A stretch of 64,000 nucleotides of DNA, taken from positions 186,001 to 250,000 of the forward strand of contig OZ025255.1 in assembly GCA_964019135.1 (NCBI GenBank), given 5' to 3'. Position numbers and translations under genes: made by a program. This document shows positions 36,901 to 48,900 of this stretch, one piece after another. This stretch comes from Arenicola marina. Its lineage: Eukaryota; Annelida; Polychaeta; Arenicolidae. The notes under the pieces were generated by a model, which was given only the letters and a program-made list of their open reading frames with translations, was not told the DNA's origin and did not search any database. Each line of letters starts with the position of its first letter. Position 1 is the stretch's first letter.

Positions 36901-39900
36901 GTATGTCATGGCGGTACAGCCACACAGACCGTACACACGGTGTATGTCATGGCGGTACAGCCACACAGACCGTACACACGGTGTATGTCATGGCGGTACA
37001 GCCACACAGACCGTACACACAGTATATGTCATGGCGGTACAGCCACACAGACCGTACACACAGTATATGTCATGGCGGTACAGCCACACAGACCTTACAC
37101 ACTGTGTATGTCATGGCGGTACAGCCACACAGACCGTACACACGGTGTATGTCATGGCGGTACAGCCACACAGACCGTACACATGGTGTATGTAGACACA
37201 TTGTAAAGCCCGTGGTTGACTGTTAATGACTTCTCTCGGTCGTTGACAGTTATTTGCTGGCCACGTGTTCTGAGGACGGTGCCATCAGACTTTGGGGCTG
37301 CTACAAGTCGTTCTGCCAGGACAGACGGAGGGAAGGCAATGGCGACAGCGACGGGACGCTGGAAAGGTTCCTCGGGCTGAGGTACAGTTACACGTCACAG
37401 GGTATAGACTGTCATATGTTTACTGCATGGTTACTGATGTTTCCTGTTGGGTTACTGATGTTTCTTGTTTGGTTACTGATGTTTCCTGTTTGGTTACTGA
37501 TTTTTCCTGTTAGGTTACTGATGTTTCTAGTATGATTACTGATGTTGCTAGTATGGTTACTGATGTTTCTTGTTGGGTTACTGATGTTTCCAGTATGGTT
37601 ACTGATGTTTCTAGTATGTGTACTGATGTTTCTAGTATGGTTACTGATGTTGCTAGTATGGTTACTGATGTTTCTTGTTGGGTTATTGATGTTTCCAGTA
37701 TGGTTACTGATGTTTCTAGTATGTGTACTGATGTTTCTAGTATGGTTAATGATGTTTCCTGTTTGGTTACTGATGTTTCCTGTTTGGTTACTGATGTTTC
37801 CTGTTTGGTTACTGATGTTTCCTGTTTGGTTACTGATGTTTCCTGTTTGATTACCGATGGTTGCTGTATGGTTACTGATGTTTGATGTTTGGTTACTAAT
37901 GTTTGCTGTATGGTTTCTGATGTTTGATGTTTGGTTACTGATGTTTCGTGTTGGGTTACTGATGTTTCTAATATGGTTACTGTTGTTTTCATGTTTGGTG
38001 GCTGATGTTTCCAATATGGTTACTGATGTTTCCTGTTTGGTTACTGATGTTTCCTGTTTGGTTACCGATGGTTCCTGTATGATTACTGATGTTTGATGTT
38101 TGGTTACTGATGTTTCTAGTATGGTTACTGATGTTTTCTGTTTGGCTACTGATGTTTTCTGTTTGGTTACTGATGTTTCCTGTTTGGTTACTGATGTTTC
38201 TAGTATGGTTACTGATGTTCCAGTATGGTTACTGTTGTTTCCAATATGGTTACTGATGTTTCCAGTATGGTTACTGTTGTTTCCGGTATGGTTACTGATG
38301 TTTCCTGTTTGGCTACTGATGTTTCTAGTATGGTTACTGATGTTTCCACTGTGGTTACTGTTGTTTCCAGTATGGTTACTGATGTTTCCGGTATGGTTAC
38401 TGATGTTTCCAGTATGGTTGCTGATGTTTCCTGTATTGTTACTGATGTTTCCAGTATGGTTACTGATGTTTCCTGTATTGTTACTGATGTTTCCAGTATG
38501 GTTACTGATGTTTTCTGTTTAGCTACTATTGGTATATTTAGAGAAGTGTAATCGTTCGTCATTGTGCATGTTGTGTTGTGAGATATTAATTCTCCGCCTT
38601 TGTTCCTCACTCAGCGTGGAAGATCTTCGCCTACTGCGTGACAAGGATGAGCGCGTGGAGCCCCACCTGCTGGGAGAGTGTCTCGGCCACAGTGGCGCCG
38701 TGCAGCGGATTCTCGACCTGGGCGCCGAGGGTTTCCTCACGTGTGGCGTCGACAAACTTGTCATCGCCTGGAAGGTGGGTATTCGTTGGTTGGCTGGTTG
38801 TATATTCAGGACGCTTTAACCACTTTTGGTCATATCGCGTCAATAGGAGAAGGAAGGGAGAGTAGAGCCATGTCCCTTGGATAACTCCCTACTCTTTGCG
38901 AAGAAAGACATGGGATCTTTATCCTGCGACCACACAGACATGGCCACAGCGAGGCTCGAACCATCGATCCACGTGCCTTTAGGCTATCGGGTGGCCAGAG
39001 TGCTGGCATGCAATGCTCTGGCCACCCGATGGCGCTAGTGCGTAGTGTCTGTCTCCAGGTCTGATGGACTGTATGTCAAATAGAGCCCATGGCGCTAGTG
39101 CGTGGTGTCTGTCTCCAGGTCTGATGGACTGTATGTCAAGTAGAGCCCATGGCGCTGGTGCGTGGTGTCTGTCTCCAGGTCTGATGGACTGTATGTCAAG
39201 TAGAGCCCATGGCGCTAGTGCGTGGTGTCTGTCTCCAGGTCTGATGGACTGTATGTCAAGTAGAGCCCATGGCGCTGGTGCGTGGTGTCTGTCTCCAGGT
39301 CTGATGGACTGTATGTCAAGTAGAGCCCATGGCGCTAGTGCGTGGTGTCTGTCTCCAGATCTGATGGACTGTATGTCAAGTAGAGCCCATGGCGCTAGTG
39401 CGTGGTGTCTGTCTCCAGGTCTGATGGACTGTATGTCAAGTAGAGCCCATGGCGCTAGTGCGTGGTGTCTGTCTCCAGGTCTGATGGACTGTATGTCAAG
39501 TAGAGCCCATGGCGCTGGTGCGTGGTGTCTGTCTCCAGGTATGATGGACTGTATGTCAAGTAGAGCCCATGGCGCTAGTGCGTGGTGTCTGTCTCCAGGT
39601 CTGATGGACTGTATGTCAAGTAGAGCCCATGGCGCTGGTGCGTGGTGTCTGTCTCCAGGTCTGATGGACTGTATGTCAAGTAGAGCCCATGGCTAGTGCG
39701 TGGTGTCTGTCTCCAGATCTGATGGACTGTATGTCAAGTAGAGCCCATGGCGCTGGTGCGTGGTGTCTGTCTCCAGGTCTGATGGACTGTATGTCAAGTA
39801 GAGCCCATGGCGCTGGTGCGTGGTGTCTGTCTCCAGATCTGATGGACTGTATGTCAAGTAGAGCCCATGGCGCTGGTGCGTGGTGTCTGTCTCCAGGTCT

Positions 39901-42900
39901 GATGGACTGTATGTCAAGTAGAGCCCATGGCGCTGGTGCGTGGTGTCTGTCTCCAGGTCTGATGGACTGTATGTCAAGTAGAGCCCATGGCGCTGGTGCG
40001 TGGTGTCTGTCTCCAGGTCTGATGGACTGTATGTCAAGTAGAGCCCATGGCGCTGGTGCGTGGTGTCTGTCTTCAGGTCTGATGGACTGTATGTCAAGTA
40101 GAGCCCATGGCTAGTGCGTGGTGTCTGTCTCCAGGTTTGTCAAGTAGAGCCCATGGCTAGTGCGTGGTGTCTGTCTCCAGGTCTGATGGACTGTATGTCA
40201 AGTAGAGCCCATGGCGCTAGTGCGTGGTGTCTGTCTCCAGGTCTGATGGACTGTATGTCAAGTAGAGCCCATGGCGCTGCCGCGTGGTGTCTGTCTCCAG
40301 GTCTGATGGACTGTATGTCAAGTAGAGCCCATGGCTAGTGCGTGGTGTCTGTCTCCAGGTCTGATGGACTGTATGTCAAGTAGAGCCCATGGCGCTGGTG
40401 CGTGGTGTCTGTCTCCAGGTCTGATGGACTGTATGTCAAGTAGAGCCCATGGCGCTGGTGCGTGGTGTCTGTCTCCAGGTCTGATGGACTGTATGTCAAG
40501 TAGAGCCCATGGCGCTGGTGCGTGGTGTCTGTCTCCAGGTCTGATGGACTGTATGTCAAGTAGAGCCCATGGCGCTAGTGCGTGGTGTCTGTCTTCAGGT
40601 CTGATGGACTGTATGTCAAATAGAGCCCATGGCGCTGGTGCGTGGTGTCTGTCTCCAGGTCTGATGGACTGTATGTCAAGTAGAGCCCATGGCGCTGGTG
40701 CGTGGTGTCTGTCTCCAGGTCTGATGGACTGTATGTCAAGTAGAGCCCATGGCGCTGGTGCGTGGTGTCTGTCTCCAGGTCTGATGGACTGTATGTCAAG
40801 TAGAGCCCATGGCTAGTGCGTGGTGTCTGTCTCCAGGTCTGATGGACTGTATGTCAAGTAGAGCCCATGGCGCTGGTGCGTGGTGTCTGTCTCCAGGTCT
40901 GATGGAATGTATGTCAAGTAGAGCCCATGGCGCTAGTGCGTGGTGTCTGTCTCCAGGTCTGATGGACTGTATGTCAAGTAGAGCCCATGGCGCTAGTGCG
41001 TGGTGTCTGTCTCCAGGTCTGATGGACTGTATGTCAAGTAGAGCCCATGGCGCTGGTGCGTGGTGTCTGTCTCCAGGTCTGATGGACTGTATGTCAAGTA
41101 GAGCCCATGGCTAGTGCGTGGTGTCTGTCTCCAGATCTGATGGACTGTATGTCAAGTAGAGCCCATGGCGCTGGTGCGTGGTGTCTGTCTCCAGGTCTGA
41201 TGGACTGTATGTCAAGTAGAGCCCATGGCGCTAGTGCGTGGTGTCTGTCTCCAGGTCTGACGGACTGTATGTCAAGTAGAGCCCATGGCGCTAGTGCGTG
41301 GTGTCTGTCTCCAGGTCTGATGGACTGTATGTCAAGTAGAGCCCATGGCGCTAGTGCGTGGTGTCTGTCTCCAGGTCTGATGGACTGTATGTCAAGTAGA
41401 GCCCATGGCGCTAGTGCGTGGTGTCTGTCTCCAGATCTGATGGACTGTATGTCAAGTAGAGCCCATGGCGCTAGTGCGTGGTGTCTGTCTCCAGGTCTGA
41501 CGGACTGTATGTCAAGTAGAGCCCATGGCGCTAGTGCGTGGTGTCTGTCTCCAGGTCTGATGGACTGTATGTCAAGTAGAGCCCATGGCGCTAGTACGTG
41601 GTGTCTGTCTCCAGATCTGATGGACTGTATGTCAAGTAGAGCCCATGGCGCTAGTGCGTGGTGTCTGTCTCCAGATCTGATGGACTGTATGTCAAGTAGA
41701 GCCCATGGCGCTGGTGCGTGGTGTCTGTCTCCAGGTCTGATGGACTGTATGTCAAGTAGAGCCCATGGCGCTAGTGCGTGGTGTCTGTCTCCAGATCTGA
41801 TGGACTGTATGTCAAGTAGAGCCCATGGCGCTGGTGCGTGGTGTCTGTCTCCAGGTCTGATGGACTGTATGTCAAGTAGAGCCCATGGCGCTAGTGCGTG
41901 GTGTCTGTCTCCAGGTCTAATGGACTGTATGTCAAGTAGAGCCCATGGCGCTAGTGCGTGGTGTCTGTCTCCAGGTCTGATGGACTGTATGTCAAGTAGA
42001 GCCCATGGCGCTAGTGCGTGGTGTCTGTCTCCAGGTCTGATGGACTGTATGTCAAGTAGAGCCCATGGCGCTAGTGCGTGGTGTCTGTCTCCAGGTCTGA
42101 TGGACTGTATGTCAAGTAGAGCCCATGGCGCTGGTGCGTGGTGTCTGTCTCCAGGTCTGATGGACTGTATGTCAAGTAGAGCCCATGGCGCTAGTGCGTG
42201 GTGTCTGTCTCCAGGTCTGATGGACTGTATGTCAAGTAGAGCCCATGGCGCTGGTGCGTGGTGTCTGTCTCCAGGTCTGATGGACTGTATGTCAAGTAGA
42301 GCCCATGGCGCTAGTGCGTGGTGTCTGTCTCCAGATCTGATGGACTGTATGTCAAGTAGAGCCCATGGCGCTAGTGCGTGGTGTCTGTCTCCAGGTCTGA
42401 TGGACTGTATGTCAAGTAGAGCCCATGGCGCTAGTGCGTGGTGTCTGTCTCCAGGTCTGATGGACTGTATGTCAAATAGAGCCCATGGCGCTAGTGCGTG
42501 GTGTCTGTCTCCAGGTCTGATGGACTGTATGTCAAGTAGAGCCCATGGCGCTGGTGCGTGGTGTCTGTCTCCAGGTCTGATGGACTGTATGTCAAGTAGA
42601 GCCCATGGCGCTAGTGCGTGGTGTCTGTCTCCAGGTCTGATGGACTGTATGTCAAGTAGAGCCCATGGCGCTGGTGCGTGGTGTCTGTCTCCAGGTCTGA
42701 TGGACTGTATGTCAAGTAGAGCCCATGGCGCTAGTGCGTGGTGTCTGTCTCCAGATCTGATGGACTGTATGTCAAGTAGAGCCCATGGCGCTAGTGCGTG
42801 GTGTCTGTCTCCAGGTCTGATGGACTGTATGTCAAGTAGAGCCCATGGCGCTAGTGCGTGGTGTCTGTCTCCAGGTCTGATGGACTGTATGTCAAGTAGA

Positions 42901-45900
42901 GCCCATGGCGCTGGTGCGTGGTGTCTGTCTCCAGGTATGATGGACTGTATGTCAAGTAGAGCCCATGGCGCTAGTGCGTGGTGTCTGTCTCCAGGTCTGA
43001 TGGACTGTATGTCAAGTAGAGCCCATGGCGCTGGTGCGTGGTGTCTGTCTCCAGGTCTGATGGACTGTATGTCAAGTAGAGCCCATGGCTAGTGCGTGGT
43101 GTCTGTCTCCAGATCTGATGGACTGTATGTCAAGTAGAGCCCATGGCGCTGGTGCGTGGTGTCTGTCTCCAGGTCTGATGGACTGTATGTCAAGTAGAGC
43201 CCATGGCGCTGGTGCGTGGTGTCTGTCTCCAGATCTGATGGACTGTATGTCAAGTAGAGCCCATGGCGCTGGTGCGTGGTGTCTGTCTCCAGGTCTGATG
43301 GACTGTATGTCAAGTAGAGCCCATGGCGCTGGTGCGTGGTGTCTGTCTCCAGGTCTGATGGACTGTATGTCAAGTAGAGCCCATGGCGCTGGTGCGTGGT
43401 GTCTGTCTCCAGGTCTGATGGACTGTATGTCAAGTAGAGCCCATGGCGCTGGTGCGTGGTGTCTGTCTTCAGGTCTGATGGACTGTATGTCAAGTAGAGC
43501 CCATGGCTAGTGCGTGGTGTCTGTCTCCAGGTTTGTCAAGTAGAGCCCATGGCTAGTGCGTGGTGTCTGTCTCCAGGTCTGATGGACTGTATGTCAAGTA
43601 GAGCCCATGGCGCTAGTGCGTGGTGTCTGTCTCCAGGTCTGATGGACTGTATGTCAAGTAGAGCCCATGGCGCTGCCGCGTGGTGTCTGTCTCCAGGTCT
43701 GATGGACTGTATGTCAAGTAGAGCCCATGGCTAGTGCGTGGTGTCTGTCTCCAGGTCTGATGGACTGTATGTCAAGTAGAGCCCATGGCGCTGGTGCGTG
43801 GTGTCTGTCTCCAGGTCTGATGGACTGTATGTCAAGTAGAGCCCATGGCGCTGGTGCGTGGTGTCTGTCTCCAGGTCTGATGGACTGTATGTCAAGTAGA
43901 GCCCATGGCGCTGGTGCGTGGTGTCTGTCTCCAGGTCTGATGGACTGTATGTCAAGTAGAGCCCATGGCGCTAGTGCGTGGTGTCTGTCTTCAGGTCTGA
44001 TGGACTGTATGTCAAATAGAGCCCATGGCGCTGGTGCGTGGTGTCTGTCTCCAGGTCTGATGGACTGTATGTCAAGTAGAGCCCATGGCGCTGGTGCGTG
44101 GTGTCTGTCTCCAGGTCTGATGGACTGTATGTCAAGTAGAGCCCATGGCGCTGGTGCGTGGTGTCTGTCTCCAGGTCTGATGGACTGTATGTCAAGTAGA
44201 GCCCATGGCTAGTGCGTGGTGTCTGTCTCCAGGTCTGATGGACTGTATGTCAAGTAGAGCCCATGGCGCTGGTGCGTGGTGTCTGTCTCCAGGTCTGATG
44301 GAATGTATGTCAAGTAGAGCCCATGGCGCTAGTGCGTGGTGTCTGTCTCCAGGTCTGATGGACTGTATGTCAAGTAGAGCCCATGGCGCTAGTGCGTGGT
44401 GTCTGTCTCCAGGTCTGATGGACTGTATGTCAAGTAGAGCCCATGGCGCTGGTGCGTGGTGTCTGTCTCCAGGTCTGATGGACTGTATGTCAAGTAGAGC
44501 CCATGGCTAGTGCGTGGTGTCTGTCTCCAGATCTGATGGACTGTATGTCAAGTAGAGCCCATGGCGCTGGTGCGTGGTGTCTGTCTCCAGGTCTGATGGA
44601 CTGTATGTCAAGTAGAGCCCATGGCGCTAGTGCGTGGTGTCTGTCTCCAGGTCTGACGGACTGTATGTCAAGTAGAGCCCATGGCGCTAGTGCGTGGTGT
44701 CTGTCTCCAGGTCTGATGGACTGTATGTCAAGTAGAGCCCATGGCGCTAGTGCGTGGTGTCTGTCTCCAGGTCTGATGGACTGTATGTCAAGTAGAGCCC
44801 ATGGCGCTAGTGCGTGGTGTCTGTCTCCAGATCTGATGGACTGTATGTCAAGTAGAGCCCATGGCGCTAGTGCGTGGTGTCTGTCTCCAGGTCTGACGGA
44901 CTGTATGTCAAGTAGAGCCCATGGCGCTAGTGCGTGGTGTCTGTCTCCAGGTCTGATGGACTGTATGTCAAGTAGAGCCCATGGCGCTAGTACGTGGTGT
45001 CTGTCTCCAGATCTGATGGACTGTATGTCAAGTAGAGCCCATGGCGCTAGTGCGTGGTGTCTGTCTCCAGATCTGATGGACTGTATGTCAAGTAGAGCCC
45101 ATGGCGCTGGTGCGTGGTGTCTGTCTCCAGGTCTGATGGACTGTATGTCAAGTAGAGCCCATGGCGCTAGTGCGTGGTGTCTGTCTCCAGATCTGATGGA
45201 CTGTATGTCAAGTAGAGCCCATGGCGCTGGTGCGTGATGTCTGTCTCCAGGTCTGATGGACTGTATGTCAAGTAGAGCCCATGGCGCTAGTGCGTGGTGT
45301 CTGTCTCCAGGTCTAATGGACTGTATGTCAAGTAGAGCCCATGGCGCTAGTGCGTGGTGTCTGTCTCCAGGTCTGATGGACTGTATGTCAAGTAGAGCCC
45401 ATGGCGCTAGTGCGTGGTGTCTGTCTCCAGGTCTGATGGACTGTATGTCAAGTAGAGCCCATGGCGCTAGTGCGTGGTGTCTGTCTCCAGATCTGATGGA
45501 CTGTATGTCAAGTAGAGCCCATGGCGCTGGTGCGTGGTGTCTGTCTCCAGGTCTGATGGACTGTATGTCAAGTAGAGCCCATGGCGCTAGTGCGTGGTGT
45601 CTGTCTCCAGGTCTAATGGACTGTATGTCAAGTAGAGCCCATGGCGCTAGTGCGTGGTGTCTGTCTCCAGGTCTGATGGACTGTATGTCAAGTAGAGCCC
45701 ATGGCGCTAGTGCGTGGTGTCTGTCTCCAGGTCTAATGGACTGTATGTCAAGTAGAGCCCATGGCGCTAGTGCGTGGTGTCTGTCTCCAGATCTGATGGA
45801 CTGTATGTCAAATAGAGCCCATGGCGCTGGTGCGTGGTGTCTGTCTCCAGGTCTGATGGACTGTATGTCAAGTAGAGCCCATGGCGCTGGTGCGTGGTGT

Positions 45901-48900
45901 CTGTCTCCAGATCTGATGGACTGTATGTCAAGTAGAGCCCATGGCGCTGGTGCGTGGTGTCTGTCTCCAGGTCTGATGGACTGTATGTCAAGTAGAGCCC
46001 ATGGCGCTGGTGCGTGGTGTCTGTCTCCAGGTCTGATGGACTGTATGTCAAATAGAGCCCATGGCTAGTGCGTGGTGTCTGTCTCCAGGTCTGATGGACT
46101 GTATGTCAAGTAGAGCCCATGGCTAGTGCGTGGTGTCTGTCTCCAGATCTGATGGACTGTATGTCAAGTAGAGCCCATGGCGCTAGTGCGTGGTGTCTGT
46201 CTCCAGGTCTGATGGACTGTATGTCAAGTAGAGCCCATGGCGCTGGTGCGTGGTGTCTGTCTCCAGGTCTGATGGACTGTATGTCAAGTAGAGCCCATGG
46301 CGCTAGTGCGTGGTGTCTGTCTCCAGGTCTGATGGACTGTATGTCAAGTAGAGCCCATGGCGCTAGTGCGTGGTGTCTGTCTCCAGGTCTGATGGACTGT
46401 ATGTCAAGTAGAGCCCATGGCGCTGGTGCGTGGTGTCTGTCTCCAGGTCTGATGGAATGTATGTCAAGTAGAGCCCATGGCGCTAGTGCGTGGTGTCTGT
46501 CTCCAGGTCTGATGGACTGTATGTCAAGTAGAGCCCATGGCTAGTGCGTGGTGTCTGTCTCCAGGTCTGATGGACTGTATGTCAAGTAGAGCCCATGGCG
46601 CTAGTGCGTGGTGTCTGTCTCCAGGTCTGATTGACTGTATGTCAAGTAGAGTCTTTGGCAGTAGGGCGTACGACATCAACGCTAAGAAGACATAGTTCTC
46701 ACCAGCGGCAACAAATTATTTGATGTCGAATATGGTTACTGATGTTTCCTGTTTGGTTACTGATCTTTCCTCTTTGGTTACTGATGTTTCTAGTATTGCT
46801 CACACATTTAACGAAACAAATTGTCACATGTTATTAATAAAACATTTCTGGACGACAAGAAGGCAGGCGTTTTGGCTTTCAGGAAGCCAGACGCTGTGTA
46901 TAAAAGTGACCTGTTTGGCTTTCAGGAAGCCAGGCGCTGTGTATTAACGTGACGTGTTTAGCTTTCAGGAAGCCAGGCGCTGTGTATAAACGTGACGTGT
47001 TTGGCTTTCATGACGCCAGGCGCTGCGTATAAACGTGACGTGTTTGGCTTTCATGACGCCAGGCGCTGTGTATAAACGTGACGTGTTTGGCTTTCATGAC
47101 GCCAGGCGCTGTGTATAAACGTGACGTGTTTGGCTTTCATGACGCCAGGCGCTGCGTATTAACGTGACGTGTTTGGCTTTCAGGAAGCCAGGCGCTGTGT
47201 ATTAACGTGACGTGTTTGGCTTTCATGACGCCAGGCGCTGTGTATAAACGTGACGTGTTTGGCTTTCATGACGCCAGGCGCTGTGTATAAACGTGACGTG
47301 TTTGGCTTTCATGACGCCAGGCGCTGTGTATTAACGTGACGTGTTTGGCTTTCATGACGCCAGGCGCTGTGTATTAACGTGACGTGTTTGGCTTTCAGGA
47401 AGCCAGGCACTGTGTATTAACGTGACGTGTTTGTCTTTCAGGAAGCCAGGCGCTGTGTATTAACGTGACGTGTTTGTCTTTCAGGAAGCCAGGCGCTGTG
47501 TATTAACGTGACGTGTTTGGCTTTCAGGAAGCCAGGCGCTGTGTATTAACGTGACGTGTTAGGCTTTCTGGAAGCCAGGCGCTGTGTATTAACGTGACGT
47601 GTTAGGCTTTCAGGAAGCCAGGCGCTGTGTATTAACGTGACGTGTTAGGCTTTCTGGAAGCCAGGCGCTGTGTATTAACGTGACGTGTTAGGCTTTCAGG
47701 AAGCCAGGCGCTGTGTATTAACGTGACGTGTTTGGCTTTCAGGACGCCAGGCGCTGTGTATTAACGTGACGTGTTTGGCTTTCAGGAAGCCAGGCGCTGT
47801 GTATTAACGTGACGTGTTAGGCTTTCAGGATGCCAGGCGCTGTGTATACACGTGACGTGTTTGGCTTTCATGACGCCAGGCGCTGTGTATAAACGTGACG
47901 TGTTTGGCTTTCATGACGCCAGGCGCTGTGTATTAACGTGACGTGTTTGGCTTTCATGACGCCAGGCGCTGTGTATAAACGTGACGTGTTTGGCTTTCAT
48001 GACGCCAGGCGCTGTGTATTAACGTGACGTGTTTGGCTTTCAGGACGCCAGGCGCTGTGTATAAACGTGCCTTTTTCGGCTTTCATGACGCCAGGCGCTG
48101 TGTATAAACGTGACGTGTTTGGCTTTCATGACGCCAGGAGCTGTGTATAAACGTGACGTGTTTGGCTTTCAGGAAGCCAGGCGCTGTGTATTAACGTGAC
48201 GTGTATGGCTTTCATGACGCCAGGCGCTGTGTATAAACGTGACGTGTTTGGCTTTCATGACGCCAGGGGCTGTGTATAAACGTGACGTGTATGGCTTTCA
48301 TGACGCCAGGCGCTGTGTATAAACGTGACGTGTTTGGCTTTCATGACGCCAGGGGCTGTGTATAAACGTGACGTGTTTGGCTTTCATGACGCCAGGCGCT
48401 GTGTATAAACGTGACGTGTTTGGCTTTCATGACGCCAGATGCTGTGTATAAACGTGACGTGTTTGGCTTTCATGACGCCAGGCGCTGTGTATAAACGTGA
48501 CGTGTTTGGCTTTCATGACGCCAGGGGCTGTGTATAAACGTGACGTGTTTGGCTTTCATGACGCCAGGCGCTGTGTATAAACGTGACGTGTTTGGCTTTC
48601 ATGACGCCAGGCGCTGTGTATAAACGTGACGTGTTTGGCTTTCATGACGCATGACGCTGTGTATAAACGTGACGTGTTTGGCTTTCATGACGCCAGGCGC
48701 TGTGTATAAACGCGACGTGTTTGGCTTCCAGGACGGCGGGCGCTGTGTATAAACGTGACGTGTTTGGCTTTCAGGAAGCCAGGCGCTCTGTATAAACGTG
48801 ACGTGTTTGGCTTTCATGACGCCAGGCGCTGTGTATAAACGTGACGTGTTTGGCTTTCATGACGCCAGGCGCTGTGTATAAACGTGACGTGTTTGGCTTT

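Noticed and set aside
35027-37206. Three overlapping ~700-codon frames of the 41-bp array
   Set aside because: Identical peptides in all three frames at different offsets, as expected for a stop-free unit not divisible by 3. The region is intronic between WDR41 exons 10 and 11.
39064-46544. Repeated MDCMSSRAHGA frames and minus-strand MTYSPSDLETDTTH frames
   Set aside because: The 60-bp unit is a multiple of 3, so frames persist on both strands. The region lies within WDR41 intron 12, and breaks coincide with 58-bp units.
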